From: Celeribacter persicus | Lineage (GTDB): Bacteria > Pseudomonadota > Alphaproteobacteria > Rhodobacterales > Rhodobacteraceae | DNA length: 64,000 nt | Direction of reading: 5' to 3' | NCBI RefSeq assembly: GCF_003050785.1 | Contig: NZ_QAOH01000015.1 | Location: 1-64,000, forward strand | Translations under genes and position numbers: made by a program | Notes under the pieces: generated by a model | Seen by the model: the letters and a program-made list of their open reading frames with translations, nothing else | Told to the model about the DNA's origin: nothing | Database searches by the model: none | Part shown: positions 19,915-28,714 of the stretch, in pieces | Position numbering within the stretch: the first letter of the stretch is position 1 | How the letters are laid out: each line of letters begins with the position of its first letter

Positions 19915-20856
19915 ATGCTCAAAATGAAAGGTTTGGTGGCTGCGATCGCCATGTCACTGGCGTCAACCGCTTCGGCACAGGTGCTCAGCGTGGGCACGAC
20001 CGAGGGCGGTGCGGTGGCACAACTCGGAGCAGCTGTGTCCAATGTCGTCTCGTCGCATTCGGACCATCAGATGCGCCCGCAGGCGATGGCCGGAACGCAG
20101 CAATATATGACGGGCGTGGATATGGGGCGGATCGACTTCGGCATTTCCAATTCCATGCAATATTACATGGGGGTCACGGGGACGATGCTCTCCGATGGGC
20201 AACCGCATGATAACCTCCGCATTGTCGCCACGCTTGCGCCTTTCGTGCAAGGTGTGATCGTCACCAAGAAGGGTGGGGTGAACAGCGTTACTGAGCTGAA
20301 AGGAAAGCGTATCCCGACCGGATACAATGCTTCGCCTCTGTTCGAATATTTTTGGGATGCGTTTCTCGCCGGGTCCGGGCTCAGCCATGACGATGTGTCG
20401 GGTGTGCCGGTCACATCCCTGCCCAACAGCTGGCAGGCGTTTCGCGAAGGTCAGGTGGATGCGGTGATCGCGGCGGCGGGATCGGCTGCGGTGCGTGAGA
20501 TGAACGCGACGATCGACGGCGGTATCCGTTATATTCCGCTGGAACCCGAGGGGACCATGATGGCCGCTTTGCCAACGACTCGTATCGAGATGGTGGACCC
20601 GGCCGAGGGGCTCGACGGGATTGATGTGCCGACCGGATTGCACGTCTACGAAACCGTACTCTTTGCCAACAAGGATGTGCCGGATGATGTCGTTTATGCC
20701 GTGACCAAGGCCTTGGCCGAGAATGAGGCTGCCTTGAAAGCGTCCGGGCCTTTGTGGGCGAATTACTCTACGGCAAAAATCCATACCGATTTCGGCATGG
20801 CCTATCATCCGGGCGCACTACGCTATTACGAAGAAGCCGGGCTGAGCGCTCAGTGA
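19915..20856 (+). CDS. TAXI-family TRAP transporter solute-binding protein
   Basis: A 313-residue periplasmic receptor. The signal peptide runs to about residue 22 (VAAIAMSLASTASAQ). The mature part has the TAXI features LSVGTTEGGAVAQLGAAVS, then a two-lobed fold with IVATLAPFVQGVIVTKKGGVNSVTELKGKRI, a segment also shared by NMT1-like proteins. The start at 19915 has GGAGGAG just upstream; an ATG 21 bases earlier lacks one. It delivers a ligand to the fused permease encoded 147 bases downstream. TAXI receptors bind organic acids such as glutamate or oxoglutarate; the ligand here is unknown. Confidence 0.86.
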   Translation: MLKMKGLVAAIAMSLASTASAQVLSVGTTEGGAVAQLGAAVSNVVSSHSDHQMRPQAMAGTQQYMTGVDMGRIDFGISNSMQYYMGVTGTMLSDGQPHDNLRIVATLAPFVQGVIVTKKGGVNSVTELKGKRIPTGYNASPLFEYFWDAFLAGSGLSHDDVSGVPVTSLPNSWQAFREGQVDAVIAAAGSAAVREMNATIDGGIRYIPLEPEGTMMAALPTTRIEMVDPAEGLDGIDVPTGLHVYETVLFANKDVPDDVVYAVTKALAENEAALKASGPLWANYSTAKIHTDFGMAYHPGALRYYEEAGLSAQ

Positions 20857-20865
20857 TCGCATTTT

Positions 20866-20891
20866 GCGCCCGTTCCGGGAGGGGCGGGCGC
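20866..20891. terminator. Stem-loop between TAXI receptor and permease genes
   Basis: GCGCCCG (20866-20872) and CGGGCGC (20885-20891) form a perfect 7-bp stem with a 12-base GC-rich loop, 9 bases after the receptor stop. Such hairpins often allow higher receptor than permease output by protecting the upstream message or by partial termination. That role is inferred here. Confidence 0.4.
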
Positions 20892-21002
20892 GACTTGACT
20901 GGCGGACATGGGGAGACCCGCCGACGCAGATGACGCATCGGTCATAACAAACACCATTCCCGTATCCGCGCTTCCTTTTCCTGCAAGCGACAGGACACGC
21001 AC

Positions 21003-22892
21003 ATGCAAGTCACTTCAAAGCCGGTAGCGGCATTGGGTCGGGGCCTCGGTCTTGGCATCACTTTTTTCGCACTTATCCTGGGCGGTAATATCGCGTCCCG
21101 TTTCGGCATCGCCGTTTTCCAGGAACAACTCCTGTTCCTGGTCCTCGGTTGTGCCATTGGCGCGGCTTATATTATGAGCCCGAAACAGTTTTATCCGCGC
21201 TGGGTCGATTTTCTTCTGGCGGGGGCAGGGCTTGGGATTTGTGTCTGGACAGCCTGGCGCTATCCGATGATCTCCACGAACTTCTTTCGTTACGAGCAGG
21301 AGATTTCATGGATAGGCATGGGGTTGATCCCCCTGCTGCTCGAAGCCCTGCGACGCAAGGCGGGGTTCAGTCTCGTGGCGGTTGTTCTGGTTTTTCTTGC
21401 CTATGGGCTTTTGGCCGACAAGGTGCCCGGAGCTCTGGGGGGACGTGCCAGCCCGCTGGATGAATTGCTGGGCTATCTGACCATCGACTCGACGGCGATG
21501 ATGAGTTCCCCGATCAAGATCGTGGCCACAATCGTGGTGATCTATATCCTTTTCGGAGCGGTGTTGCAGGCCACGGGTGGGGCGCACTGGTTCACGGATC
21601 TCGCCATTGCTCTGGTGGGTCGCCGCCGCGGCGGTGCCGCCAAAATGGCCATCGTTTCCTCGGCGCTTTTCGGGTCCATTTCCGGCAGTGCCGTGGCCAA
21701 TGTCGCCTCCACCGGCGTCATCACAATTCCTCTGATGAAAAAGGGGGGATACAGCCCACGGATGGCCGCTTCGCTCGAAGCGGTCGCTTCGACCGGGGGG
21801 CAGCTTATGCCGCCGGTCATGGGGGCCGCGGCCTTTCTCATGGCGGAGCTGTTGCAGACCTCTTATGCGACCGTGGTGGTCGCCGCGATCATTCCCTCGT
21901 TTCTCTTCTTTCTGGCCGTGATCATTCAGGCCGATCTTGAGGCCGGGGTGAAACATATTCCGCCGGTCCCCGAAGAGATGATCCCGCGTCTTGCGGATGT
22001 TCTGCGGGTCGGCTGGTATTTCCCGATACCATTCGCGGTGCTGATCTGGCTGTTGTTCAGTGAAAACAAATCCCCGACGGAAGCCGCATTCTGGGCGATT
22101 GTGGCGGTCATCATCTTCAACCGGCTCTTTGGCTACAAAGGACACCGGGTTCAATTGCGCGAACTTTGGGATGCGCTGCTGGACACCGGACGAGGATCGG
22201 TCGAGATCGTGCTGATCGGAGCCATTGCGGGGATCGTGATCGGCGTTCTTCAGACGACGGGCCTCGGTTTCGGTCTGACCTATCTGCTTGTCAGTCTGGG
22301 GCAGACCAGTTTGCTGCTGTTGCTGCTTGCCACGGCTGTTGTATGTATTCTGCTTGGCATGGGGATGCCGACCACGGGGATTTATCTTCTGGTGGCGACG
22401 CTGGCGGCCCCGCCTTTGCTGCAACTCGGTGTGATGCCGATTGCCGCGCATTTCTTCATCTTCTATTTCGGAATGATGTCGATGATCTCGCCCCCGGTTG
22501 CCGTGGCTGCTTTCGCCGCTGCAAGCATTTCCGGGGCAAGCGCAATGCAGACCGCGCTGACATCGGTGCGTGTTGGGTGGCCGGCTTTCATCGTGCCGTT
22601 TCTCTTTGTCTTCTCTCCCTCGCTTCTGATGCAAGGGAGCTGGCCGGCGATCGTTCTCGCTGTGGTCTCGGCCTCTGCCGGCATCTGGCTGGTTTCTGTC
22701 GCCATGGTCGGGTTCTGTCGCGCTCATCTTGGGGTGGCGGAACGTCTGTGGGTGGCTATCGCCGGTCTGATGTTGCTGATCCCGGCGGATGTAGGAGCCT
22801 TCGGTCTTTGGATCGAACTGGCCGGACTGCTGCTCGGGGTTGTCTGGCTGTGGCGGCGTTTTGTTTTGCCGCAGAAAAGCACTGTGTTCTAA
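21003..22892 (+). CDS. TRAP transporter fused permease (4TM/12TM, TAXI type)
   Basis: A 629-residue integral membrane protein joining the small (DctQ-like) and large (DctM-like) TRAP subunits, as is standard for TAXI systems. Many hydrophobic segments span the whole length. Signature stretches include LFGSISGSAVANVASTGVITIPLMKKGGY and EAVASTGGQLMPPVMGAAAFLMAE in the DctM half, and GMGMPTTGIYLLVATLAAPPLLQLG later. It uses an ion gradient to take up the ligand handed over by the TAXI receptor. Its end faces the FAD monooxygenase gene across a shared terminator. Confidence 0.9.
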   Translation: MQVTSKPVAALGRGLGLGITFFALILGGNIASRFGIAVFQEQLLFLVLGCAIGAAYIMSPKQFYPRWVDFLLAGAGLGICVWTAWRYPMISTNFFRYEQEISWIGMGLIPLLLEALRRKAGFSLVAVVLVFLAYGLLADKVPGALGGRASPLDELLGYLTIDSTAMMSSPIKIVATIVVIYILFGAVLQATGGAHWFTDLAIALVGRRRGGAAKMAIVSSALFGSISGSAVANVASTGVITIPLMKKGGYSPRMAASLEAVASTGGQLMPPVMGAAAFLMAELLQTSYATVVVAAIIPSFLFFLAVIIQADLEAGVKHIPPVPEEMIPRLADVLRVGWYFPIPFAVLIWLLFSENKSPTEAAFWAIVAVIIFNRLFGYKGHRVQLRELWDALLDTGRGSVEIVLIGAIAGIVIGVLQTTGLGFGLTYLLVSLGQTSLLLLLLATAVVCILLGMGMPTTGIYLLVATLAAPPLLQLGVMPIAAHFFIFYFGMMSMISPPVAVAAFAAASISGASAMQTALTSVRVGWPAFIVPFLFVFSPSLLMQGSWPAIVLAVVSASAGIWLVSVAMVGFCRAHLGVAERLWVAIAGLMLLIPADVGAFGLWIELAGLLLGVVWLWRRFVLPQKSTVF

Positions 22893-22918
22893 ACAAGGTT
22901 TGGACAATCAGCACAAAG

Positions 22919-22948
22919 AAGCCCCCGGTTCCATTGAGCCGGGGGCTT
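22919..22948. terminator. Bidirectional intrinsic terminator between convergent genes
   Basis: AAGCCCCCGG and CCGGGGGCTT form a 10-bp perfect stem around a short loop, ending in TTTC on the + strand and with an A-rich flank on the other side (T-rich when read on the minus strand). It sits between the TRAP permease stop (22892) and the convergent monooxygenase stop (22969), serving both. Confidence 0.8.
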
Positions 22949-22968
22949 TCGTCTCGATGTGAGAACGT

Positions 22969-24609
22969 TCAGAGGTGATGCCGTCCCATTCCCTGAACCG
23001 GGTAGCCCGTGCTCAGAAGCGCCAGCGTCATCGGGTCCTGTGGCAGGGCATCGCCGCGCCAGGCGATATGAAGATCGGGGCGCAGCAGGAACATGTCTCT
23101 CCCATAAAGCGCGCGCAGTTTCGGGTCCGGCAGGTCAATTACCCGGAGCGGTGCTCCTATAAGTTGGAAGGCTGCGGCGAGTTCGCTTACGCCATCGGAG
23201 CTGTCGGTGAAGCGGACAAACGAATAACTGCGGTCGAAGCCGTCATTGATCGACTGTCCAGGGGCGAGCCAGACATGCGGCATGCGTACACCGGTCCATG
23301 CGGTCGGGTTGTAGCTGCGAAACAGATGCTCAGGGCCACCGGGTTCGTCCCAGATCACCGGGCTGTCCACATAGCGATACCCAAGCTCGGCCCCGATCAT
23401 TTCGTTGGTCTTGCGCTGTTCGACGTCTGCAACCTGCGCAAGGTTGTCCCGCAGAGCCTGCCCCTCCGGCGTGTCGTCGTTGAAGCCCGGTTGCCATTGT
23501 CCGCGCCATTTGCGGCGGCCCTGAGAGGCATAGCGCGACGCACCGATATTGCGGTCGCCGATCTGACGGCGTTCGACCTCGTAGGAGCGCAACAGGTTCG
23601 GCCCGGCCCAGCCTTGTAGCGTCGCAGCCAGTTTCCACGACAGGTCGATGGCATCGCCCACGCCGGTGTTCATGCCGAGGCCACCCGTGGGGATCACCAA
23701 ATGGACGGCATCCCCGGCGAGAAAGACCCGCCCGTGCCCGTAGCGGTCGGCCAGCAGCAGGTTCTGTTTCCATTCCCCGACATAGAGCATTTCATAATCG
23801 ACATCCGTGCCCACAACCTTTTCGAACTGGGTTGCCATGGCTTCGTCGCTTTCGACGACGGCGTGGAGGGTCCAGTGTTTGGTCGAGTCCTGCATGATGA
23901 GAAAAGAGGCCTGGTTGTCGGCGACATGGTAATGCCGTCCATGGCCCGGACCGTCACCCAGCGGAAGGCGGTCGAACAGATCGTCACAGCGGTAGAGCGC
24001 CTGACGCAATTGCAGCAGGTTGCCCTCTCCACGCAGACGAATGCCAAGCGTCTTGCGAACCGGGCTTGCGCCGCCGTCGCAGCCGACCATGTAATCGGAG
24101 CGCAGATCGTAGGTGCTTCCGTCCGCACGACGCAAGGTGGTGACGACGGAGCGGGCATCCTGTTTGAAGTCGACGAATTCCGTATCGTAGGCGAGGGTGA
24201 CGCTGGGCAGTTTCTCGGCCACGGATTTCAGCAGCGGTTCCACGGTATATTGGGAAATCAACTGATAGGGTTCGGCGGGTTCCGACGTGTCTTCCGACGC
24301 GTCGCAGATTTTGCGGGCCTCGTTCACCGAAGGGTACTTGAGATGCAGCAGGGGCTTTTCCGTCATTTTCGTGATGACGAAAACATCCATCGGGACATCG
24401 CCATCCAAGCCCGCCTCCCTGATTTTTTCGGCCAGCCCCATGCGCCGGAAAATCTCCATGGTGCGCGCATTGCAGCGTTCCATCTTCGGCAGGAATTCCG
24501 GCTGCGGTTTTTTCTCGACCAATGTGCATTTGATGCCTTGCAGGCCGAGATCGACCGCGAGGGTCAGCCCCACGGGACCGGCGCCGATGATTGTGACTTG
24601 GGTGTTCAT
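22969..24609 (-). CDS. FAD-dependent aromatic monooxygenase (PHBH/UbiH-like)
   Basis: A 546-residue group-A flavoprotein hydroxylase that would use NAD(P)H and O2 to hydroxylate a phenolic ring. IIGAGPVGLTLAVDLG is the FAD loop, and VGCDGGASPVRK is the DG motif for NAD(P)H/FAD. VFLAGDAVHLVIPTGGLGMNTGVGDAIDLSWKLAA is the GD motif. A C-terminal thioredoxin-like region follows (from about 430), as in phenol/3-HPP hydroxylase-type enzymes. GGGAG precedes the ATG. It is divergent from the IclR regulator 110 bases away, its probable controller. The substrate cannot be assigned from sequence, though a ring-hydroxylation step before cleavage fits the neighbourhood. Confidence 0.85.
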   Translation of the reverse strand: MNTQVTIIGAGPVGLTLAVDLGLQGIKCTLVEKKPQPEFLPKMERCNARTMEIFRRMGLAEKIREAGLDGDVPMDVFVITKMTEKPLLHLKYPSVNEARKICDASEDTSEPAEPYQLISQYTVEPLLKSVAEKLPSVTLAYDTEFVDFKQDARSVVTTLRRADGSTYDLRSDYMVGCDGGASPVRKTLGIRLRGEGNLLQLRQALYRCDDLFDRLPLGDGPGHGRHYHVADNQASFLIMQDSTKHWTLHAVVESDEAMATQFEKVVGTDVDYEMLYVGEWKQNLLLADRYGHGRVFLAGDAVHLVIPTGGLGMNTGVGDAIDLSWKLAATLQGWAGPNLLRSYEVERRQIGDRNIGASRYASQGRRKWRGQWQPGFNDDTPEGQALRDNLAQVADVEQRKTNEMIGAELGYRYVDSPVIWDEPGGPEHLFRSYNPTAWTGVRMPHVWLAPGQSINDGFDRSYSFVRFTDSSDGVSELAAAFQLIGAPLRVIDLPDPKLRALYGRDMFLLRPDLHIAWRGDALPQDPMTLALLSTGYPVQGMGRHHL

Positions 24610-24718
24610 TTTTTTCTCCCTTGGTTCTCCTTCACGGGATCAGGGCTACGGGTGGTTTTGATGTGAGTCAATAAATAATCCCATATTATAGGATTTTTAA
24701 AAACAATCTGCTCAACCC

Positions 24719-25531
24719 TTGGCACCTGACGACGGCTCCCTTACGGTCTTGCGACAGATCGCAGCCGCAGAGCAGGGGCATCTCGTGCAAAGTCATGAAA
24801 AACTATTGGGCATTCTGGATCTCTTCGATGAGGAAAATCCGGAATGGGATTTCGATGCGATGCTTGTGCGACTGGGGTTCAGCCGCTCGACTTTATACCG
24901 TTATCTCAAGGTTCTGACGGATGCGGGGTTGTTGTCGTCCTTTCCGGGGCGTGGCTATAGTTTGGGTCCACGCATCATCCAGATGGACTATCAGATCATT
25001 GTCAGCGACCCCCTGATCCGGGCGGCGCGGCCGATCATGCAGGACCTGACCCAGGAATATCCCAGCGTCAGTCTTTTGTGCCGCCGGTATCGTCAGGGTG
25101 TCCTCTGCGTTCATCAGGAAAGCAGTACCGATCAAGTCCGGTCCAACTTTGAACGGGGACGGTCGCGACCCTTGTTGAGAGGGGCGGCGTCGCAAGTTAT
25201 TCTGGCCCATCTGTCGCCTTATCAACTCTCCCGTCTTTACGATGAGAACCCGGTCGCGTTTGCCAAAGCGGGTCTGGGTGAGACCCTGCCTGCGGTCCGT
25301 TCGGTTCTGAAAGACATTCGACAGAGGGGCTGGCATCACACGGTCGCAGCGGTGACCCCCGGGGTGACCGGCGTTGCAACCGCGCTTTTCGATGCGCAGG
25401 AGGAGGTGACAGGTAGTCTGAGCCTGACCTTTCCGGGAACCGATCTGTCTGAGGAAGAGATCGCGGGGATTGGCAAACGGCTTTCCGATGCATCCCGGAG
25501 CGTTGCCGAGAGATTGCACAAGGCGCTCTAG
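24719..25531 (+). CDS. IclR-family transcriptional regulator
   Basis: A regulator of about 250-270 residues. The N-terminal winged helix is recognisable (LLGILDLFDE...LVRLGFSRSTLYRYLKVLTDAGLLSSFPGRGYSLGPRI), followed by the IclR effector domain with SLLCRRYRQGVLCVHQE, RGAASQVILAHLS and a C-terminal GVTGVATALFDAQEEVTGSLSLTFP. The frame opens with a TTG at 24719. A GTG at about 24785 is an alternative and would still retain the HTH. It is divergent from the FAD monooxygenase gene, and IclR proteins commonly control adjacent aromatic catabolic genes. Confidence 0.82.
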   Translation: MAPDDGSLTVLRQIAAAEQGHLVQSHEKLLGILDLFDEENPEWDFDAMLVRLGFSRSTLYRYLKVLTDAGLLSSFPGRGYSLGPRIIQMDYQIIVSDPLIRAARPIMQDLTQEYPSVSLLCRRYRQGVLCVHQESSTDQVRSNFERGRSRPLLRGAASQVILAHLSPYQLSRLYDENPVAFAKAGLGETLPAVRSVLKDIRQRGWHHTVAAVTPGVTGVATALFDAQEEVTGSLSLTFPGTDLSEEEIAGIGKRLSDASRSVAERLHKAL

Positions 25532-25825
25532 GGTCTGTGGTGCTTCATCGTCCGTTGAGAAGCGCGCTTCAAAAGCGATGTCGTCACAATGGCGCGACCC
25601 AACCGTGCCGTGACGAGTGCCCCTTTTTGCGCCATGATCGTGTCGGTGAACCTTGACCAGCGTTGCATCGCCCGTCGCGATTTCAAGATCGGGCACATCG
25701 GATAAATACTTGAATCTACGCCCGCTCCAGTCTTCGCTCAATGATGATCTTCAATAATCCGCCTGCTGATTGGAGTTCCCCCGGTTTGATGGACGCTTTT
25801 TGACTGCAATGGAAAAGTGTGCATA
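25532..25825. other. Intergenic stretch with a probable decayed IS left end
   Basis: No gene is supported here. A frame read on the minus strand from 25741 looks protein-like for a short distance but matches nothing I know and runs into the IclR gene. From about 25770 the sequence (TGGAGTTCCCCCGGTTTGATGGAC) is of the kind found at the left ends of IS3-family elements and leads directly into the transposase relic that follows. Confidence 0.35.
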
Positions 25826-25931
25826 CGCTAGGTGCAAGGCCCCCGTACCACCCGACGGATTTCCGGGATCAAATCATTGCTCTTATTGAGCAGGTAAAGC
25901 ATCAGAGAACTGGCCAAGGAGTTCTATCCTG
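25826..25931 (+). pseudogene. Frameshifted remnant of an IS3-family transposase OrfA N-terminus
   Basis: The frame that includes 25837 reads RPPYHPTDFRDQIIALIEQ, the typical start of IS3-group OrfA proteins. At about 25897 the match moves to another frame and continues SIRELAKEFYP (25898-25930), the expected next piece of the helix-turn-helix region. The rest of the transposase is absent, as the adjacent nnrS gene ends at 25951. It is a short scar of an old insertion, not a functional gene. Confidence 0.6.
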
Positions 25932-25950
25932 TCCTGTGCCGCTCTCCGCC

Positions 25951-27156
25951 TCAGCAGCCCTCATGCTGACCAAGCGTGTCGGGGTCGGTGAGGATCGGCC
26001 AGTAGCGCCAGAGCCAGAGACCAAATCCCGCGGCCCAGAACACAGACGCGCTCAGGTGGCCTGCCATGGCGGAGATCATGCCCAGTTCCGGGAAAATTCG
26101 CAGCACGACAGAGATCACGAGTAAAACCAGTGCCGTTTTGACTGCGCCTCCGACCGGAAGTGTCAGACCGGCGTGGAACAGCCCGGCAATGGAGAGGACC
26201 GCGAGCACGGCGACGCCAAGTCCGCCCATCAGTGCGAGATGCCAGCCGCCTGCGGGCAATACAGGAGCACCAAGCGCGGAAGCCCCAAGCCAGATCAGAC
26301 CAGCACCAGAAAGCAGGGAGGGCAGGGTGAGGGCGATGATTTCGACCCGGAATGTCTCGCGCCCGATGAATCCTTCTCCGGCACGGTCGAGAAACCCTGC
26401 CCCGGCCGCAATCATCAGCCAGGCGACGACTGTGTCGCTCAGCCCGAAGAATTTTCCCAAAAGCACGAACGCAACCAGACCGGGGGCGAGATTTTTGCGG
26501 CCCGGATGGGGGCGGTAGGGCGAGGTCTCTTCGCTCGGGTCCAGCACGAGATTGGTCACAGGCACGGTGATCCGCGCAAGCGCCAGCCCCAACACGCCAA
26601 GAAACACAAGGCCGCTGTATTTCACCGCTTCCCCCGCCAGATAACTGTCGCCGGTGATCGTGAAATAGCGCGTGATCGCCTCGGCCATGAAGAAGCCCAC
26701 AAGCCATGGCAGAAAGGCCAGAAGCCGGTCCGTGCGTTTGCGCCATGTGATTGCGATCCCGTAGAGGATCAGCCCGGCCATCCATGCCAGATCGCCAAGC
26801 GCGGCCAGCGGTGTCAGCGCGTCGAAACCGATCAGCCCGATCAGCCGCGCAACGCCCCAGATCGCCGCAAAGCTCCAAAGCGCGCAACCTTGCAGCTTTG
26901 GCGTGTCAGTCCATTCTGGGAAAGCCGTGGTCAGAAACCCGATCAGCGCGGCGCCAAAGGAGCCGACAATCATCTCATGCATATGCCAGACGGAGGAGGC
27001 GATTTCCGTCGCGCCGATCAGGAGATAGCCCTGAACCGCGACCCACAGAAACGGCCAAAGGGCGGCATGGGCGGCAGCCAGCGGAAAGAACAGGCGAAAG
27101 CCTTCGTCGGCAAGGACCGTCGAGAGTGGCGGAGCGGATTGAGACGTGTCTTTCAT
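25951..27156 (-). CDS. nnrS: NnrS family membrane protein
   Basis: A 401-residue polytopic membrane protein with about 12 hydrophobic segments. The opening EGFRLFFPLAAAHAALWPFLW and VWHMHEMIVGSFGAALIGFLTTAFPEWTDTP are hallmarks of NnrS, including the conserved HMHEM histidines thought to bind heme/copper. RITVPVTNLVLDPSE and the C-terminal GHLSASVFWAAGFGLWLWRY complete the family pattern. Known NnrS proteins relieve nitric oxide stress. Here the gene is the last of an ABC importer operon, not near denitrification genes, and its start overlaps the ATPase stop by 4 bases. A role in metal handling is therefore also possible. Confidence 0.88.
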   Translation of the reverse strand: MKDTSQSAPPLSTVLADEGFRLFFPLAAAHAALWPFLWVAVQGYLLIGATEIASSVWHMHEMIVGSFGAALIGFLTTAFPEWTDTPKLQGCALWSFAAIWGVARLIGLIGFDALTPLAALGDLAWMAGLILYGIAITWRKRTDRLLAFLPWLVGFFMAEAITRYFTITGDSYLAGEAVKYSGLVFLGVLGLALARITVPVTNLVLDPSEETSPYRPHPGRKNLAPGLVAFVLLGKFFGLSDTVVAWLMIAAGAGFLDRAGEGFIGRETFRVEIIALTLPSLLSGAGLIWLGASALGAPVLPAGGWHLALMGGLGVAVLAVLSIAGLFHAGLTLPVGGAVKTALVLLVISVVLRIFPELGMISAMAGHLSASVFWAAGFGLWLWRYWPILTDPDTLGQHEGC

Positions 27157-27908
27157 GCGATCCGCCTTTCATCGACATCATGCACATGGCGAAACAACGG
27201 ATCGTCATGTTGCCAGTGTTGAGTCAGGTCGAACAGCTCGCGTTCGGACCGCATTCCCGGGCGACCGGAAATGTCGCGCAGCCCCATGATCCCCTGACCC
27301 GTGGGGTGCATCACCGCGATGCGGCTGGCGATACGGGCGGCTTCCGTGAGATCATGGGTCACAAAGAGTGCGCCGAACCGGCCCGATTGCGAGGCCTCGA
27401 TCACGATGTCCTGCATCCGGTGTTTGAGTGCGGCATCGAGTGCGGTAAAGGGCTCGTCGAAATAGATGAAATCGGGATTGGCAACCAAAGCGCGGGCAAT
27501 GGCGATCCTCTGACGCATACCGCCGGACAGCTCGACGGGAAACTTGTCCAGGTCTTCAGGCAAAAATCCCACACGTTCGGTGCTCTGTGCCGCTGCGGCT
27601 CGTGCGCGCCGTCGCGACAGGCCCGAGAGGCGCGCGACATAGGCGACATTCTCAAGCGCAGTTGCCCATGGCATCAGTCTCGGCTCCTGAAACACCATGC
27701 TGTGACGGGCGTAACCCCGGATCACCCGGCCTTCTTTCGGTTCGGAAAGACCGGCTGCGATATGGGCCAGTGTGGACTTGCCGCAACCGGAGGGGCCGAC
27801 AAGTGCCACGACCTCGTGATCGGCGATTTCTAGGTTGATCTTCGAAATGACCTCGCGCCCGAGAAAGGCATGAGAAACCCGGCGCAGTGCAAGGGACGGA
27901 GAACTCAT
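27153..27908 (-). CDS. NitT/TauT-type ABC transporter ATP-binding protein
   Basis: A 251-residue ABC ATPase. Walker A is GPSGCGKSTLAHIAAGL (near residue 40), the signature is VELSGGMRQRIAIARALVANPDFIYFDEPFTALDA with Walker B, and the H loop is in FVTHDLTEAARIASR. The arrangement and companions place it with SsuB/TauB-like ATPases. The ATG at 27908 overlaps the permease stop (ATGA). Cytoplasmic subunit powering the permease encoded upstream. Confidence 0.88.
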   Translation of the reverse strand: MSSPSLALRRVSHAFLGREVISKINLEIADHEVVALVGPSGCGKSTLAHIAAGLSEPKEGRVIRGYARHSMVFQEPRLMPWATALENVAYVARLSGLSRRRARAAAAQSTERVGFLPEDLDKFPVELSGGMRQRIAIARALVANPDFIYFDEPFTALDAALKHRMQDIVIEASQSGRFGALFVTHDLTEAARIASRIAVMHPTGQGIMGLRDISGRPGMRSERELFDLTQHWQHDDPLFRHVHDVDERRIA

Positions 27909-28714
27909 CGTTTGATTCCCCAAGGCCGTGCCGCCTCACGCCAGCGCTCGACTTCTGCGCGCACCGGATGCACCAGCGCATACTCCACCGCGATCAACCC
28001 TGCGACCGCGATGCCGATCCACGCAAGCGCCTGTGTCACATCCATATATTGACGGGCTTTCGCCAACTCGTTGCCGATCCCGCCGACGGAGGAGAGCACT
28101 TCGATCATCACCGCCACCTTGATCGAAGAAGCCAGGCCCAAGAGCAACGCTGGGAAAAGATGCGCGAGCATCTGGCGAAACCCGACGCTCCAGAACCGGC
28201 GCAACCGGGTGGCCCCGAACACTTCGGCCATGGCATCCAGCCCGCGATCTCGTGTGGCGATGCCTTCGGCTGTGCCTGCAAAGACCAGAGGCACGACCCC
28301 CACGAAAATGGTGACGATCACCATCCCATCCGTCGCCCCGAACCAGATCAGCGCCAGCACCAGCCATGCAATCGGCGGAACCCCGAGGATGACCGTCAGA
28401 AGCGGGCGCGCCAGACGCATGGTGGCGGGTGAGTAGCCTGCGATCAGACCCGCAAAGCCGCCAATCAGGGCGGAGAGCGCAAACCCGATCAGGGCGCGGC
28501 GCATTGTAGCGATGAAAATGGCCCAGTTCTCAGGGCTGCCGAGGATGTTCAGCGCGGTTCGGAGCGTTGCCAAAGGTGCCGGCAGGATGAAATCGCCATA
28601 GGCTTCGTGCCCCGCCTGCCAAAGCGCAGCAAACAGCGCGAGCGCGGCCAGCCCCGACCAGCCGCCCCAGAGAAAGCGCGCGCTGCGCCCCAGTCTGTCG
28701 AGAAGGCCGGTCAT
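27905..28714 (-). CDS. NitT/TauT-type ABC transporter permease
   Basis: A 269-residue inner-membrane subunit with six or so hydrophobic segments. The cytoplasmic EAA loop is visible around AEVFGATRLRRFWSVGFRQMLAHLFPALLLGLASSIKVAVMIEVL, matching the SsuC/TauC group. MRRALIGFALSALIGGFAGLIAG is the start of the BPD_transp_1 domain. It overlaps the receptor gene upstream and the ATPase gene downstream by 4 bases each. Confidence 0.86.
   Translation of the reverse strand: MTGLLDRLGRSARFLWGGWSGLAALALFAALWQAGHEAYGDFILPAPLATLRTALNILGSPENWAIFIATMRRALIGFALSALIGGFAGLIAGYSPATMRLARPLLTVILGVPPIAWLVLALIWFGATDGMVIVTIFVGVVPLVFAGTAEGIATRDRGLDAMAEVFGATRLRRFWSVGFRQMLAHLFPALLLGLASSIKVAVMIEVLSSVGGIGNELAKARQYMDVTQALAWIGIAVAGLIAVEYALVHPVRAEVERWREAARPWGIKR

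Noticed and set aside
21306-22907. 533-codon minus-strand frame opposite the TRAP permease
   Set aside because: Extremely Gln/His/Arg-rich shadow of a membrane protein gene; no start signal.
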